Positions 36,472 through 47,003 of a stretch of DNA of 64,000 nt are shown piece by piece. This DNA comes from Paracoccaceae bacterium (GTDB lineage: Bacteria; Pseudomonadota; Alphaproteobacteria; Rhodobacterales; Rhodobacteraceae). The notes below the pieces were generated by a model. The model saw nothing but the letters and a program-made list of their open reading frames with translations, ran no database searches and was not told where the DNA came from. The stretch covers positions 1 to 64,000 of the forward strand of contig WRPH01000019.1 of NCBI GenBank assembly GCA_009773375.1, read 5' to 3'. A program made the position numbers and the translations under genes. Numbering within the stretch: the stretch's first letter is position 1; each line of letters opens with the position of its first letter.

Positions 36472-38312
36472 ATGGGAACCTTCGCCTCGCGCGCAGACCT
36501 GAAGGCCATCGAGGCGCAATCACCGTGGGAAACCCGCGACATCCCGCCCTCCATCTACGCCTTCCTCAGCCGCACCCGCGCCGCCCACGGCACCCGCCCC
36601 GCAATCAGCTACCAACTGCTGTCAGACCCGACCGCGCCCGCGCAAACCCTGACGTGGAATGATCTGCACGCCCGCGTGACGCAAGCCGCCAACCTGTTCC
36701 GCAGCCTTGGCATCGGCCCCACCGATGTCGTCGCCTACGTCCTGCCCAACGCGCTGGAAACCGCCGTCACCCTGCTGGCCGGAGCCACCGCCGGCATCGT
36801 CAACCCGATCAACCCGCTGCTCGAAGCCGAACAGATCTCCGCCATCCTGCGCGAGACCGGCGCGAAAGTTGTCGTCACCCTGAAAGCCTTCCCGAAAACC
36901 GATCTGGCGCAAAAGGTGGCCGAGGCGGTGCGCCACGCCCCGGCGGTGAAAACCGTGCTCGAAGTCGATCTGAACCGCTACCTGACCCCGCCGAAAAGCT
37001 GGATCGTGCCGTTCATCCGCCCGAAAAACCACCTGCACCACGCCGCCAACATCAAGAACTTCAACGCCGAATGCTCGCCGCCTATTTCCACACCGGGGGC
37101 ACCACCGGCATGCCCAAAGTGGCGCAGCACCGCGTGCAGGGCATGATCTACAACGGCTGGCTGGGCCACAGTCTGCTGTTCCGCGAAACCGATACCGTGA
37201 TGTGCCCGCTGCCCTTGTTCCATGTCTTCGCCGTCTACCCGATCTTGATGTCGATGATCGCCTCTGGCGGACATGTGGTGTTCCCCACCCCGGCGGGCTA
37301 TCGCGGCGACGGCGTGTTCGACAATTTCTGGAAACTCTGCGAGCGCTGGAACGTCAGCTACCTCGTCACCGTGCCGACCGCGCTTTCGGCGCTGCTGCAA
37401 CGCCCGGTCAACGCCAATATCGCTACCCTGCGCGGCGCGTTTTCGGGATCAGCCCCGCTGCCGATCGAACTGTTCAACCGCTTTGAAAAGATCACCGGCG
37501 TGCAGATCGTCGAAGGTTACGGCCTGACCGAATGCACCTGCCTCGTCTCGATCAACCCGCCGGAAGGCGCAAAGAAAATCGGCTCGGTCGGTCTGCCCTT
37601 CCCGTATTGTGATGTCCGCATCGTCGCCACCAACCCCGATGGCAGCCCGCGCGAATGCGCCCTCGACGAGGTCGGCGAAATCTGCGTCTCCAACCCCGGC
37701 GTCTACCCCGGCCACACCTATACCGAGGCCGACAAGAACAAGAATCTCTATTACGATGCCACCTACCTGCGCACCGGCGATCTCGGCCGCCTCGACGCTG
37801 ACGGCTATCTGTTCATCACCGGCCGCGCCAAGGATCTGATCATTCGCGGCGGTCACAACATCGACCCCGCCATCATCGAAGAGGCGCTGATGGGCTGCGA
37901 TGGCGTCGGCTTTGTCGGTGCCATCGGCCAGCCCGACGCCCATGCCGGCGAGCTGCCCTGCGCCTATGTCGAACTGACCAAGGGCGCCACGCTCACCGAA
38001 GCTGCGCTGATGGACTACGCCCGCAAGCACATCCACGAACGCGCCGCCCAGCCGAAACATATCGAGATTCTGCCCGAACTGCCAAAAACCGCCGTCGGCA
38101 AGGTGTTCAAGCCCGATCTGCGCCGCCGCGCCATCACCCGCATCTATGACGCAGCCCTGCACGATGCGGGCCTGCCCGCCCATGTCGGCGCGGTGGTCGA
38201 AGACAAGAAACGCGGCCTCGTCGCCAAACTGACCCGCACCGGCACCGTCAGCGATGAAGCCATCCGCGCCGTGCTGGGTCAGTTCACCCAAGGCTGGGAT
38301 TGGGCAGAATAG
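36472..38312 (+). pseudogene. Acyl-CoA synthetase (AMP-dependent), frameshifted
   Basis: ANL-superfamily ligase in two frames. The first runs from ATG 36472 (GGGAGGAA site upstream) to ~37070, ending KNFNAE. The second resumes at LAAYFHTGGTTGMPKVAQHR (AMP/ATP-binding motif) and runs to TAG 38312, with EGYGLTECT, TGDLGRLDADGY, GRAKDLIIRGG and catalytic Lys in PKTAVGKVFKPDL. Relatives have an extra stretch before the AAYFHTGG motif, so a short deletion of 3n+1 or 3n+2 bases is more likely than a single lost base. It would activate a fatty or other carboxylic acid with CoA. The other domains are complete. Confidence 0.82.
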
Positions 38313-38421
38313 CCGAAAACAACCCAAAACCCCCGGCCCGCGCCAAAATGACAAGGTTTTTCATTTGCGATTTTGCCCGACCTGTCTGATCCTGCTCACA
38401 GAAACGTGAGGGAGGTCAGCC

Positions 38422-38925
38422 GTGAAGATTTGGCAAGCAGGCATGGGTGCGGTGTTGCTTGGGCTTTTTGCAGCCCCGGTTCTGGCAGAGGCCGAGCAAG
38501 AGGTGCTGTTTCAGCACAAGCACTGGATGGTGGCGGTGAACGCCTTCGACGATGGCTCGATTGCCTGTCAGGCGGCGGTGGATGAAGGCGCGGAAAGCTT
38601 CACCATCTGGGTGTTTCAGGATCAGACCGTGCAACTGCAATTCTACTCCACCGACTGGAGCTTTACCGACGGCGAAACCGCCGATCTGGAAGTCGAAGTC
38701 GATCGTCGCGGCAGCTGGAGCCTGACCGGTGCCAACCTCACCGGCAATTCTGCACTGTTCACCCTGCCCGACAGTGATCAGGGTGTACGATTCCTCGTCG
38801 AGGTGGCGCAAGGCAACACCGCCCACCTGCGCGACGCCAACGGCGATGGCGTGCGGGATTACTCGCTCGCGGGCTCGAAAGCCTCAATGGATGCGCTGAT
38901 CGGCTGCGCTGACGGCATCAAGTAG
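38422..38925 (+). CDS. Secreted hypothetical protein
   Basis: 167 residues. GTG start 38422 behind GAGGGAGG. Signal peptide about 1-22 (VLLGLFAAPVLA then EAEQ). Mature part is acidic, beta-rich and has two cysteines (SIACQA and LIGCAD) that could pair in the periplasm, plus DANGDGVRDYSL, which resembles a single calcium-binding loop. I do not recognise a named family; similar small periplasmic proteins are common in Rhodobacterales. It stands alone. Confidence 0.75.
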   Translation: MKIWQAGMGAVLLGLFAAPVLAEAEQEVLFQHKHWMVAVNAFDDGSIACQAAVDEGAESFTIWVFQDQTVQLQFYSTDWSFTDGETADLEVEVDRRGSWSLTGANLTGNSALFTLPDSDQGVRFLVEVAQGNTAHLRDANGDGVRDYSLAGSKASMDALIGCADGIK

Positions 38926-38992
38926 GCCGGCCCCGCGCATCTCTGCCGGTCACGCTGTCACCCGCAGAGATGCAAACAATTTGATTAAAATT

Positions 38993-39068
38993 CGCCTTCA
39001 TCTTGGCAAAAATACTCCACAGGGGCAGGATTTGCGCAGCAAATTCGGCGGGGGTGTGAAACCCCCGC
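38993..39068 (-). repeat. Rhodobacterales-type intergenic element with three parts
   Basis: On the minus strand: hairpin GCGGGGGT/ACCCCCGC (39048-39055 and 39061-39068), hairpin ATTTGC/GCAAAT (39030-39035 and 39039-39044), then GGAGTATTTTTGCCAAGATG (38999-39018). A close relative of the last part lies at 50315. It occupies most of the 250-base spacer between convergent genes; nothing else is seen there. Confidence 0.55.
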
Positions 39069-39175
39069 GCTGTCGCCGTGCCTAGCCCGCCAGAAACCGT
39101 TAAGATTTCCTGAACGCCACAAGGCAACCTATTGAAATTGCAAAGGCAGCCCTCCTGTCCACACGCGGACAGCCC

Positions 39176-39619
39176 TTACAGACTCGCTGTATCCATCCAG
39201 ATCGTCACCGGCCCGTCATTGTGCAGCGCCACATCCATATCCGCGCCAAAGCTGCCGTTTGCCACCGCAATCCCCTCCGCCGCGATCCGGCCCGAGAAAT
39301 ACTCATACAGCCGCTTGCCCTCCTCCGGGGCCGCCGCATAGGAAAACCCGGGCCGGTTGCCGCGCAAATCCGCCGCCAGCGTGAACTGGCTGACAATCAG
39401 CGCAGCCCCGCCGCTGTCCTTCACCGACAGGTTCATCTTGCCGGCGTCATCCTTGAAAATCCGCAGCTTGGCGATCTTCGCCGCCAGCTTGCCCGCATCG
39501 GCCTCGGTATCGCCCTGCATGGCGCAGATCAGGATCAGCAGCCCCGCGCCGATCTCTCCGATCACCGCGCCATCGACTGAAACCGAAGCCCGGCTGACCC
39601 GCTGAAGAACCGCTCTCAC
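39176..39619 (-). CDS. dtd: D-aminoacyl-tRNA deacylase
   Basis: 147 residues, the exact family length. Removes D-amino acids (and glycine) mischarged on tRNA in the cytosol. Motifs: [13 protein letters not shown] start, VSQFTLAAD (Ser-Gln-x-Thr) and the C-terminal [11 protein letters not shown] cross-subunit Gly-Pro motif. It overlaps the preceding PfkB kinase gene by 4 bases (ATGA). Confidence 0.95.
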   Translation of the reverse strand: MRAVLQRVSRASVSVDGAVIGEIGAGLLILICAMQGDTEADAGKLAAKIAKLRIFKDDAGKMNLSVKDSGGAALIVSQFTLAADLRGNRPGFSYAAAPEEGKRLYEYFSGRIAAEGIAVANGSFGADMDVALHNDGPVTIWMDTASL

Positions 39620-40539
39620 AATTCATCCGCCCAGGGCGGGTTCGCCCCCGCCCGCGACACCGTCACCGCCGCCGCCCGCGTCCCCAAGGTCAGCGCCGCG
39701 TCCAGCTCCGCATCCGAAACCGCCGCCAGCCGCGCCTTGGTCAGCGCCCCGGTCGCCTGCAGCGCCGCCAGCACGCCCGCGTTGAACGTATCGCCCGCGC
39801 CGACGGTATCGACCACCGTCACCTTCTGCGCCGCCACAAACCGATCTTGCGTCGTCGTCACCGCCCGCGCGCCCGCAGCGCCCTCGGTGATGAACACGAT
39901 CTTCGGCCCCTTCGCCAGAATCCCGCGCGCCAGTGCCACCAGATCACCCGCCCCCTCCAGCCAGTGCAGGTCTTCATCCGACAGCTTCACAATATCCGCC
40001 CGCACGATCATCCGTTCAATCCGGGCGCGATATTCCGTTTCCTTCCCGGCAATGAAACCGGGCCGGATATTCGGGTCGATCATCGTCACCCGCGCGTTCG
40101 CCTCACGCGCCTGCAACGCCTCATAGGTGCTGGCCGCCGGATCGTTTACCAACGAAATCCCACCCACAAACAGCGCCTGCACCTCTGGCCCCAAAACGGG
40201 CAGATCAGCCACCGCCAGCATCCGCCCCGCGGTGCCTTCATCATAAAACGCATAGGTCGCCTGCCCATTGACCAGCTTGACGAAAGCCACCGTCGTTGGC
40301 CGCGCCGAACGGGCGCAATGCGAGATATCCACCTTCGAGGCGGTCAGCGTATCGGCCAGAATCTCGCCCAGCATGTCGGTCGAAATGCCTGAAAAGAACC
40401 CGGCAGGCGCGCCCAGCCGCCCCAGTGCAATCGCGGTATTGAACACCGCCCCGCCCGCGTAAGGCGCAAACGCCGCCTCGCCCAGCGTCGAGGTGCGCGG
40501 CAGCATGTCAATCAGGGCTTCGCCACAGCTGAGAATCAT
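39616..40539 (-). CDS. PfkB-family carbohydrate kinase, fructokinase-like
   Basis: 307 residues. ATG 40539 follows [18 protein letters not shown] start, [17 protein letters not shown] substrate loop, [18 protein letters not shown] with catalytic Asp. The start and AGGAVFNTA segment are those of bacterial fructokinases. Unlike iolC it sits beside dtd, not with sugar genes. The exact sugar is inferred. Confidence 0.85.
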   Translation of the reverse strand: MILSCGEALIDMLPRTSTLGEAAFAPYAGGAVFNTAIALGRLGAPAGFFSGISTDMLGEILADTLTASKVDISHCARSARPTTVAFVKLVNGQATYAFYDEGTAGRMLAVADLPVLGPEVQALFVGGISLVNDPAASTYEALQAREANARVTMIDPNIRPGFIAGKETEYRARIERMIVRADIVKLSDEDLHWLEGAGDLVALARGILAKGPKIVFITEGAAGARAVTTTQDRFVAAQKVTVVDTVGAGDTFNAGVLAALQATGALTKARLAAVSDAELDAALTLGTRAAAVTVSRAGANPPWADEL

Positions 40540-40644
40540 TTTGTCCTCCACGGAATTTTGCGCAAGCTTAACCGATGAGCCCATGTTAGCGCAAACAACT
40601 CTGCAAGTAGTGCGCATGCAAACCCAACGGGCCGCCGCAGCAAG

Positions 40645-41619
40645 CTACTTGCTGAAATAGGGTGCCAGATTCGCCCGCACCCGCGCCAGCGGGGTTTCGC
40701 CTGACAGGTCGGGCACGAATGTCTGCCCGGTGATCGCCTCGAACGCCTCGATATAGACCTTCGAGGTGGCTTCGATCATATCCGCCGGAATCTCCGGGAT
40801 CGGGTCTTTGTAGGGGTCGCAGCGCGCCGCCACCCAAGACCGGATCACGTCCTTGTCAAAGCTCGGCGGCCGGGTGCCCGCCTCAAACGCTGCCGCATAG
40901 CCCGAGGCGATCCAGTAGCGGCTGGAATCGGGGGTGTGAATCTCATCGCCGATCAGGATATGGCCCGCCTCATCGGTGCCGAATTCATACTTGGTATCGA
41001 CCAGAATCAGCCCGCGCTCTGCCGCCATCTTCTGGCCGCGCGCAAACAGCGCGAGCGCCTTGGCCGAAACCTCATCCCACTGGCTTTGCGTCAAAAGCCC
41101 TTGCGCGACAATCTCTTGCGCGGTCAGCGGCTCGTCATGGCCGCCATCAAACGCCTTCGAGGTCGGCGTGATGATCGGCGCAGGCAGCACCTGATTGTCG
41201 CGCAAGCCATCGGGCAGGGTATGCCCATACATCTGCCGCACCCCGGCCTTGTATTGCGTCAGCACCGAGGTTGAAGTCGTCCCGGCCAGATAGCCGCGCA
41301 CCACCACTTCGACCGGCAGAATGGTCAGATGCTTGCCGATCACCACATTCGGGTCAGGGTAGGCCAGCACATGGTTGGGGCACAGATCGGCAGTATGGTC
41401 GAACCAGAACCGCGCCATCTGGGTCAGCACTTGCCCCTTGAACGGGATCGCCGCCAAAATCCGGTCGAACGCCGAAATCCGGTCAGACGAAATCAGGATC
41501 CGCCGCGCCGGTTCGGTCGCGGTGGCGGGCAGATCGTAACAATCGCGCACCTTGCCGAAATAGGGGTTCGGCAGTTCCGCAATGCGGGCGTGGTCAAGGA
41601 TACGGGAAAGATCGGTCAC
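40645..41619 (-). CDS. purC: Phosphoribosylaminoimidazole-succinocarboxamide synthase
   Basis: SAICAR synthase of purine synthesis, 324 residues from GTG 41619 (GGGGG about 8 bases upstream; TTG 41634 is an alternative). Motifs: [44 protein letters not shown] and [12 protein letters not shown]. It is the longer form, about 300 or more residues, as opposed to the ~240-residue enterobacterial one. A paralogue of usual length may exist elsewhere; not visible here. Confidence 0.93.
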   Translation of the reverse strand: MTDLSRILDHARIAELPNPYFGKVRDCYDLPATATEPARRILISSDRISAFDRILAAIPFKGQVLTQMARFWFDHTADLCPNHVLAYPDPNVVIGKHLTILPVEVVVRGYLAGTTSTSVLTQYKAGVRQMYGHTLPDGLRDNQVLPAPIITPTSKAFDGGHDEPLTAQEIVAQGLLTQSQWDEVSAKALALFARGQKMAAERGLILVDTKYEFGTDEAGHILIGDEIHTPDSSRYWIASGYAAAFEAGTRPPSFDKDVIRSWVAARCDPYKDPIPEIPADMIEATSKVYIEAFEAITGQTFVPDLSGETPLARVRANLAPYFSK

Positions 41620-41684
41620 GGCATTGGCCCCCAAAGACTGCTTGGCCTATCGCGCGCAGGCCAAGCGTTGTCAACATCCGCGCG

Positions 41685-42824
41685 TCAGTTCATCCAGTCC
41701 GGTCGTGGCAGGCCAAAGATCGACGGATCGTAAAGGTAAGTCGCCCCTGCCGCCAGAATAGTCGCCGCAACCACGGCAAAGCCGATTTTCCACCAGCTGT
41801 AGGGCCGTTCCCCCTGCACCTCGCCGGTCTGGCCGTTGACCAGAAACTGATAGCTTTTGCCGCCGTATTTATAGGCCGCCGTCCACACCGGCAGCAGGAT
41901 ATGCTTGAAGGTTTCCGCCGAATAGTCGGTCGAAACACTGTCCACCCGCTGCACATCGCCGCCAATATCGCGCCGCACGTCCTGATCAATCACCCCGGCC
42001 ATGATGTCATGCGATCTGTCGCGGCCATCCGACAGGCTGACCGTGTAGCCCTCCGCCTGAAACCCGGCGAGGTAATCGGGCGCATAAGGCTCCAGCTTGC
42101 CCAGATCCCACGGCGTCAGATTATTGCCCAGCCGCGCCGGCAGGCTGGTGGAAGCCATCACCAGCACATCATCAAAATCCCGCGCCACATGGCCAGACAC
42201 CGAAGTCCAGCGGGTTTTCTGCACCTGCTGCTGGCGGCGTTCGGACTTGCCGTTGACCATTACCGTGACGGTTTCGGTCACATAGTAATGGTCGCCGCGC
42301 TGGCCGCGATAGTTGCTTTCGGTATCGGCATCGAAGGTCCAGAACGGCACATAGATGCCCGCCATCGCCCGGCCCTTGCGGGTATACTCCAGCAACCCGT
42401 TCGGCGCGAACCACAAGCTGCCCAGCCACCCGGTCAGCGCCACCCGCGCCTGCGCCTCGGTCAATTCAAACGGCACCAGCGCCTGCGGCTTGATCCGCCG
42501 GTGGCTGCCGGTATCAACCACCACCGGCGTCGCGCAAAACGGGCATTCGGTGGCGTGGCTGGCCCCCTGAAATTCCACCACCGCCGCGCAATTCGGGCAA
42601 TGGGTGGAACGCACCTCTTCCGAAGCCGCCGCAGGCAGATCGTCGCGCAGACCCTTTGCCAGATCCAATTCACCCAAGGCCCGCGCCTTCACGCGCGGAG
42701 CCTTCGCCGCAATCGCCTGCACATGGCCGCAATGATCACACTTCAGCTCGGTCTGGCCCGGCGCAAAGCGCAAATCCGCGCCGCACTGCGCGCAAGGCCA
42801 GTGGTGTTCCTCTGCGACCTGCAT
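41685..42824 (-). CDS. Zinc-ribbon membrane protein
   Basis: 379 residues. Two CxxC zinc ribbons at the N-terminus (CAQCGADL...CDHCGHVQ and CPNCAAVV...CPFCATPV). A large middle domain with WTFDADTESNYRGQRGDHYYV and DFDDVLVMAS follows, with one membrane helix near the C-terminus (KIGFAVVAATILAAGATYLY). Such proteins are often mislabelled as primosomal protein N' or TFIIB-like; there is no helicase motif. Last gene of the SPFH/TelA cluster, 6 bases after the SPFH gene. Function unknown. Confidence 0.8.
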   Translation of the reverse strand: MQVAEEHHWPCAQCGADLRFAPGQTELKCDHCGHVQAIAAKAPRVKARALGELDLAKGLRDDLPAAASEEVRSTHCPNCAAVVEFQGASHATECPFCATPVVVDTGSHRRIKPQALVPFELTEAQARVALTGWLGSLWFAPNGLLEYTRKGRAMAGIYVPFWTFDADTESNYRGQRGDHYYVTETVTVMVNGKSERRQQQVQKTRWTSVSGHVARDFDDVLVMASTSLPARLGNNLTPWDLGKLEPYAPDYLAGFQAEGYTVSLSDGRDRSHDIMAGVIDQDVRRDIGGDVQRVDSVSTDYSAETFKHILLPVWTAAYKYGGKSYQFLVNGQTGEVQGERPYSWWKIGFAVVAATILAAGATYLYDPSIFGLPRPDWMN

Positions 42825-42830
42825 GCTGGA

Positions 42831-43913
42831 TCAGACCCCCGGCGGCGGCGGTGGCGGCACCATCGCAAACAGCTTCGCCAGCTCGGTATCGCCCGCAGGC
42901 TTCCAGCCGTCCTGACCCGCCACCCAGACCTGCGACACCCGCGTCAGCGCACCCGAAGCCGCCATCCCGGCCAGATCGCCTTCGGAAAACGGCCCCTTGG
43001 TCGTGCCATTTTCCGCCACATGCCAGGCCTTGCCCGCAGGCGGCGGTGCCGCAACCGCAGGCGCAGCCCCCCAAGGCCCCGCACCCTGCGCCATGTTCAT
43101 CCCCATGCCCGCCGCCATGCCCGCGCCGACCATCGCGCCCACGCCAGAGTTCGGCTGCGCCATGCCTTCCGCCGCATTGAACTGCATGTATTTGTGCAGA
43201 TCACCCGCCACCCCCATCGAGGTGCGCTTGTCCAGCACCTTTTCCACCTCTTCCGGCAGGCTGATGTTCTCAATGTAGAATTCCGGGATAGACAGCCCGT
43301 ATTCCGTGACCTTCGGCGCAATCGCCGCCGCGATCAGCTTACCCAGATCGGCGGTATTCGCCGCCATGTCCAGCACCGGAATCCCCGATTTCGCCAGCAC
43401 CTGACTGGCCTCCTGCACGATCACATTACGGATTTGCAGGCTGATCTCGTCCGAGGTGAATTCGCCATCGGTGCCAACGATTTCACGCAGGAACACCGCC
43501 GGGTCAGCAACCCGCATCGTATAGGTGCCAAACGCCCGCAGCCGCACCGGGCCAAATTCCGGGTCGCGGCACATGATCGGGTTCTTGGTGCCCCATTTCT
43601 GATCGTTGAACCGGGTGGTGTTGATGAAATAGATCTCGGACTTGAACGGGGAATCGAAGCCGTGATCCCAGTGCTGCAACGTCGTCATGATCGGCATGTT
43701 GTTGGTTTCCAACATATACATGCCGGGGCCAAACACGTCGGCCAACTGGCCCTCATGCACGAACACCGCCGCTTGCCCCTCGCGCACGGTCAGCTTGGCG
43801 CCGTATTTGATCGCGTTGCCGTGGCGCTCAAACCGCCAGACCATGGTGTCGCGCGTGTCATCCAGCCAGGTGATGACATCAACAAATTCGCCGCCGAGAA
43901 ATCCGAAAACCAT
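42831..43913 (-). CDS. SPFH-domain protein with C-terminal GYF_2 domain
   Basis: 360 residues. ATG 43913 follows GAGGGAG. The SPFH (stomatin/flotillin-like) scaffold spans about 40-240 (GQAAVFVHEGQ, AFGTYTMRVADPAVF, IPEFYIENISLPEEVEKV). Then a Gly/Ala/Met-rich linker and a GYF_2-type domain at about 290-345 (WHVAENGTTKGPFSEGDL...WVAGQDGWKPAGD). It belongs to the YdjI/virion-core-like group and probably forms membrane-associated assemblies. The zinc-ribbon gene next door is its usual companion. Confidence 0.88.
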   Translation of the reverse strand: MVFGFLGGEFVDVITWLDDTRDTMVWRFERHGNAIKYGAKLTVREGQAAVFVHEGQLADVFGPGMYMLETNNMPIMTTLQHWDHGFDSPFKSEIYFINTTRFNDQKWGTKNPIMCRDPEFGPVRLRAFGTYTMRVADPAVFLREIVGTDGEFTSDEISLQIRNVIVQEASQVLAKSGIPVLDMAANTADLGKLIAAAIAPKVTEYGLSIPEFYIENISLPEEVEKVLDKRTSMGVAGDLHKYMQFNAAEGMAQPNSGVGAMVGAGMAAGMGMNMAQGAGPWGAAPAVAAPPPAGKAWHVAENGTTKGPFSEGDLAGMAASGALTRVSQVWVAGQDGWKPAGDTELAKLFAMVPPPPPPGV

Positions 43914-43945
43914 GTCTTACTCCCTCATACCCCAAGCCGCCGGGG

Positions 43946-44905
43946 TCAGCTTTCGCTGCCCAACAGGCGGCTGGCAAGTGTTTCCACGATCGGCCGCGCC
44001 TCGGCTTCGGTCATGCCGGGGCGCAGTTCCGGGCTATACAACATCTTCAGCATCAATTCGTCCTGACGCGTCAGCAGCGCGAATTCCTCATCATCATTGA
44101 AGATCGAGGGCCGCGCCTGCGGGCTGTCATTCGGCAGGCCAAGCCCCTGCGCGATTTCTTCATGGATGCACGACAGCCGCAGCAGGTCGGGATGTTCGGC
44201 GCGGATCACCGCAAACGCGCCATTATACACCCCGGAATTGCCCTGCGATTGCGCATAAACGATGCAGTAGGTCGACCGCGCCAGATTGGTGATTCCGGCC
44301 ACATCGGCATTGGTCAACTCGGGCAGGGCGGCGCGCAGTTGTGGCCCCAGTGCCTGCCGTTCATCCTCATTTACGATATACAGCTGGAAATTCGGGTTGC
44401 TGTCATCCAGCCGGATCGGATGCCCGGTCGCTGCCGCCAGCCTTTGCAGATAAGATGCCACCCGCGCCGTATCGGTGCCGCGTTTCTCCGCCGGAACGGA
44501 CGCGCCAAAATGCAGGCCAACCCGCACAGGGGCCTGCCAGCGCCGCAACTCAGACGCCGTCTGCCGCTGCACCGACCCCGCAGTGCCGCGCGCATATTCG
44601 TCGTAAAGCGCGATGCGAATGAAATTCTGCGCCAGCAGCCGATCAGACAGCGGCGTATCCGCGCCGCCGCCATCGGTGCGCAACAGGCCCTGACTCAGCA
44701 AGGCTTGCTGCACCTGCGCATAATAGGCCCGCGCCGCCGCCGAGGCCGCTGATTCAACCGGCGCAGGCTTTGGCCACTCCACCGGAGCCGACGGGCGCGG
44801 CACAGGCACCACGCCCGGCACCGGAGCCGAAGCGCAGCCCATCAACGCCACCAGAACCAAAAGCCCCAGCTTGCGCGCGCTTGTCTTGGGCTGCACCAGA
44901 GTCAT
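43946..44905 (-). CDS. DUF2927 lipoprotein
   Basis: 319 residues. Lipobox LMGC with Cys24 gives a membrane-anchored periplasmic protein. A Pro-rich linker (25-55) precedes the DUF2927 domain, which includes CIHEEIAQGLGLPND, a HExxxxxG pattern like that of metalloproteases, plus RPSIFNDDEEFALLTRQDELML. Whether it is a peptidase is untested. It sits two bases after telA in the SPFH/TelA cluster, an unusual partner for that set. Confidence 0.82.
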   Translation of the reverse strand: MTLVQPKTSARKLGLLVLVALMGCASAPVPGVVPVPRPSAPVEWPKPAPVESAASAAARAYYAQVQQALLSQGLLRTDGGGADTPLSDRLLAQNFIRIALYDEYARGTAGSVQRQTASELRRWQAPVRVGLHFGASVPAEKRGTDTARVASYLQRLAAATGHPIRLDDSNPNFQLYIVNEDERQALGPQLRAALPELTNADVAGITNLARSTYCIVYAQSQGNSGVYNGAFAVIRAEHPDLLRLSCIHEEIAQGLGLPNDSPQARPSIFNDDEEFALLTRQDELMLKMLYSPELRPGMTEAEARPIVETLASRLLGSES

Positions 44906-44907
44906 GC

Positions 44908-46092
44908 TTACACTGCGCCCCCGACGTTTTCACCAAGCCCGGTCTTGCGGGCGCGGGCAGAAGCCAGAGTGTCGCGCAATTCATGCTCCATCTTGATCAG
45001 TTCTTCTTCCGCAGCCGCGCGGCGAATCTTGCCTTCATCGGCGATTGCGAGGCTTTCTTCAATGGTGGCAACCAGCGTGGCGTTGGCTTTCTGCACCGCC
45101 TCGATGTCAAACACGCCGCGCTCCATTTCGGTGCGCACGATCTTGTTGGCCTCTTTCAGATTGTCGGCATTGGCGGTCAGCAGATCGTTGGTCAGATCGT
45201 TGGCATCCTTGATCGCCTCGGCCGCTTCCTTGGAGCGTTGGATCGTCACCGCCTGCGCCAGTTGGGTCTCCCACAGCGGCACGGTGTTCATCAGCGTCGA
45301 GTTGATCTTGCCGACCAGCGACTTGTCGTTTTCCTGCACCAGCCGGATCGACGGCAGCGATTGCATCGTCACCTGACGCGTCAGTTTCAGATCATAAACC
45401 CGGCGTTCCAGATCATCGCGCGCCGCGCGCATGTCGCGCAATTCCTGCGCCTTTTTCATCTGATCGGCTTCGGGGGCCGCCTTCACCTCGGCCTCTTTCG
45501 CCGGAATGGTGGCCCCATCGAGTTCCTTCAGCTTGGCCTCGCCCGCCGCGATGTAAAGCCCCAGTTCATCGTAAAAGGTCAGGGTCTTGGCATACAAGAT
45601 ATCAAGGCTCTTGATATCCTTCAGCAGCATGGTTTCATGCCCCAGCAGGTTCTGCGTCACCCGGTCGATCTGGGTCTGCACCTCTTCATAGCGCGCGATG
45701 AATTCCGCCAAGGGGGCTGCATGGCCGGTCAGCCATTCCCACCAGCTTTGCTTGCGGTTGACGTCCAGCTCTTCGCCGGAAAAGCCGCGAATGGTGCTGA
45801 CGATTTCGCGCAAGCTGTCGCCCGCCGGGCCGACATCCTTGTTCTTCACCCCTTGCAGCATTTCCTGCGAAATCACCTGCAATTCCGCCTGCGCGCCCGA
45901 CCCGAACGAGATGATCGACTGCGTGTTCGACATATCCAGTTCCGCCATGCGCTTGCGGATATCCTCCGCCAACGGTGCCGGGGCAGCCTCCAGCGCCACA
46001 ATCTCGCGCCCCGGTTCGGGCAGGATCACAGCGGTGACTTTTTCCACCTCCGACAGGGCAGAGGCGGCAGCGGCGCGGATATCTTCGGTCAT
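44908..46092 (-). CDS. telA: Toxic anion resistance protein TelA family
   Basis: 394 residues, mainly helical with coiled coils: SIISFGSGAQAELQVISQEML near the start, LNRKQSWWEWLTGHAA-type FARYEEVQTQID region, then LEKMVYDLKLTRQV-like repeats (RRVYDLKLTRQVTMQ) and QTVPLWETQLAQAVTI-like ending typical of the family. Linked to tellurite and cell-envelope stress; the biochemical function is unresolved. ATG 46092 follows GAGAG. It is preceded by the XpaC gene by 41 bases in the same operon. Confidence 0.9.
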   Translation of the reverse strand: MTEDIRAAAASALSEVEKVTAVILPEPGREIVALEAAPAPLAEDIRKRMAELDMSNTQSIISFGSGAQAELQVISQEMLQGVKNKDVGPAGDSLREIVSTIRGFSGEELDVNRKQSWWEWLTGHAAPLAEFIARYEEVQTQIDRVTQNLLGHETMLLKDIKSLDILYAKTLTFYDELGLYIAAGEAKLKELDGATIPAKEAEVKAAPEADQMKKAQELRDMRAARDDLERRVYDLKLTRQVTMQSLPSIRLVQENDKSLVGKINSTLMNTVPLWETQLAQAVTIQRSKEAAEAIKDANDLTNDLLTANADNLKEANKIVRTEMERGVFDIEAVQKANATLVATIEESLAIADEGKIRRAAAEEELIKMEHELRDTLASARARKTGLGENVGGAV

Positions 46093-46133
46093 GGTGCTCT
46101 CACTCGTTCAAAGGCCCATCAAGGCGGGCAAGG

Positions 46134-47003
46134 TCAGGTTTCCAGTCTCAGGCGGTCACGCAACACCTGAATTTCCACATCAAGATCGGTATGGCTGCCC
46201 GCCAGCAACGACCGGGTGCGCTCGGCAAAGGTGGTTTCCAGATCGGTCAGCAACGCCTCATAGTCGGCGCGGATGTTCGGATCGCGGGCTTGCGCATAGG
46301 CATCGGCGAACTTCACCGTCGCATCGCGCGCGCCCATCAGGTAAACCGACAGATACTTGCGCGCCGCCGTCAGATCGCCCGGATCGCCTTCCACCGTGCG
46401 AAACAGATGGCGCGCAATGCCGGCGAATTTCTCGACCGCAGCCTCCAGCCCGCGATCATTCGCCCGCAAGACCGCATCCTTCATGCCGGCCAGCAGCGCC
46501 TCGGCCTCGTCCACCGCTTTCGCCACCCGCTGCACCTGAAAGCTGTCCACGCCCTCCAGCCCCTTGTCGGCCAAAGGGTCCAGCCCGAACGCGCCCAGAT
46601 GCAGCACCACCCCGGCCACGCCGAACAAGATCGCATAGATCAGCGGCTGCGCCACCAGCCCGCCGACCACCAGCCCGGCACCGATCAGCACCGCGCCGAA
46701 AATCTTGCGCGGAATCGCCGGACGCCGCGCCACCTTGCGCGCATCATAGGCCGCCTGCGCGATGATGCCTTCGCGGGTCAGCCATGCCGCCAGCAGCAAG
46801 ATCCCGCAAGCCACCAGCCCCAGAATCATCGCCCGAGGCTCGCCACGAAACGCCAGAGCGGCATACAACAGCGGGATGAAAAACAGCACGCCACTGCGCC
46901 CGCCGGGCCGCTGTTCAACCGCCGCCATCGGCACATGCTCGGTCTGCGGCACCTCGCTGCGCGCCGCATCGGGTGAATACTTGCCACCAAACCGTTGCGC
47001 CAT
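46134..47003 (-). CDS. XpaC-family membrane protein
   Basis: 289 residues from ATG 47003. Hydrophobic helices at about 40-75 (VLFFIPLLYAALAF; ILGLVACGILLLAAWL) and 100-140 (GAVLIGAGLVVGGLVAQPLI), then a cytosolic helical domain (VQRVAKAVDEAEALLAGM to the end) of the XpaC/phosphatase-associated type. XpaC and TelA are frequent genomic neighbours. The ATG shares bases with the TGA of a 27-codon gene upstream (TGATG), so the two are coupled. Confidence 0.8.
   Translation of the reverse strand: MAQRFGGKYSPDAARSEVPQTEHVPMAAVEQRPGGRSGVLFFIPLLYAALAFRGEPRAMILGLVACGILLLAAWLTREGIIAQAAYDARKVARRPAIPRKIFGAVLIGAGLVVGGLVAQPLIYAILFGVAGVVLHLGAFGLDPLADKGLEGVDSFQVQRVAKAVDEAEALLAGMKDAVLRANDRGLEAAVEKFAGIARHLFRTVEGDPGDLTAARKYLSVYLMGARDATVKFADAYAQARDPNIRADYEALLTDLETTFAERTRSLLAGSHTDLDVEIQVLRDRLRLET

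Noticed and set aside
41685-42824. Primosomal protein N' (PriA) helicase
   Set aside because: Only the zinc-ribbon part resembles PriA. Walker and helicase motifs are absent and a membrane helix is present.
41901-44066. A 721-codon open frame on the plus strand
   Set aside because: Antisense to the SPFH and zinc-ribbon genes, which have clear domains; Arg/His-rich shadow.
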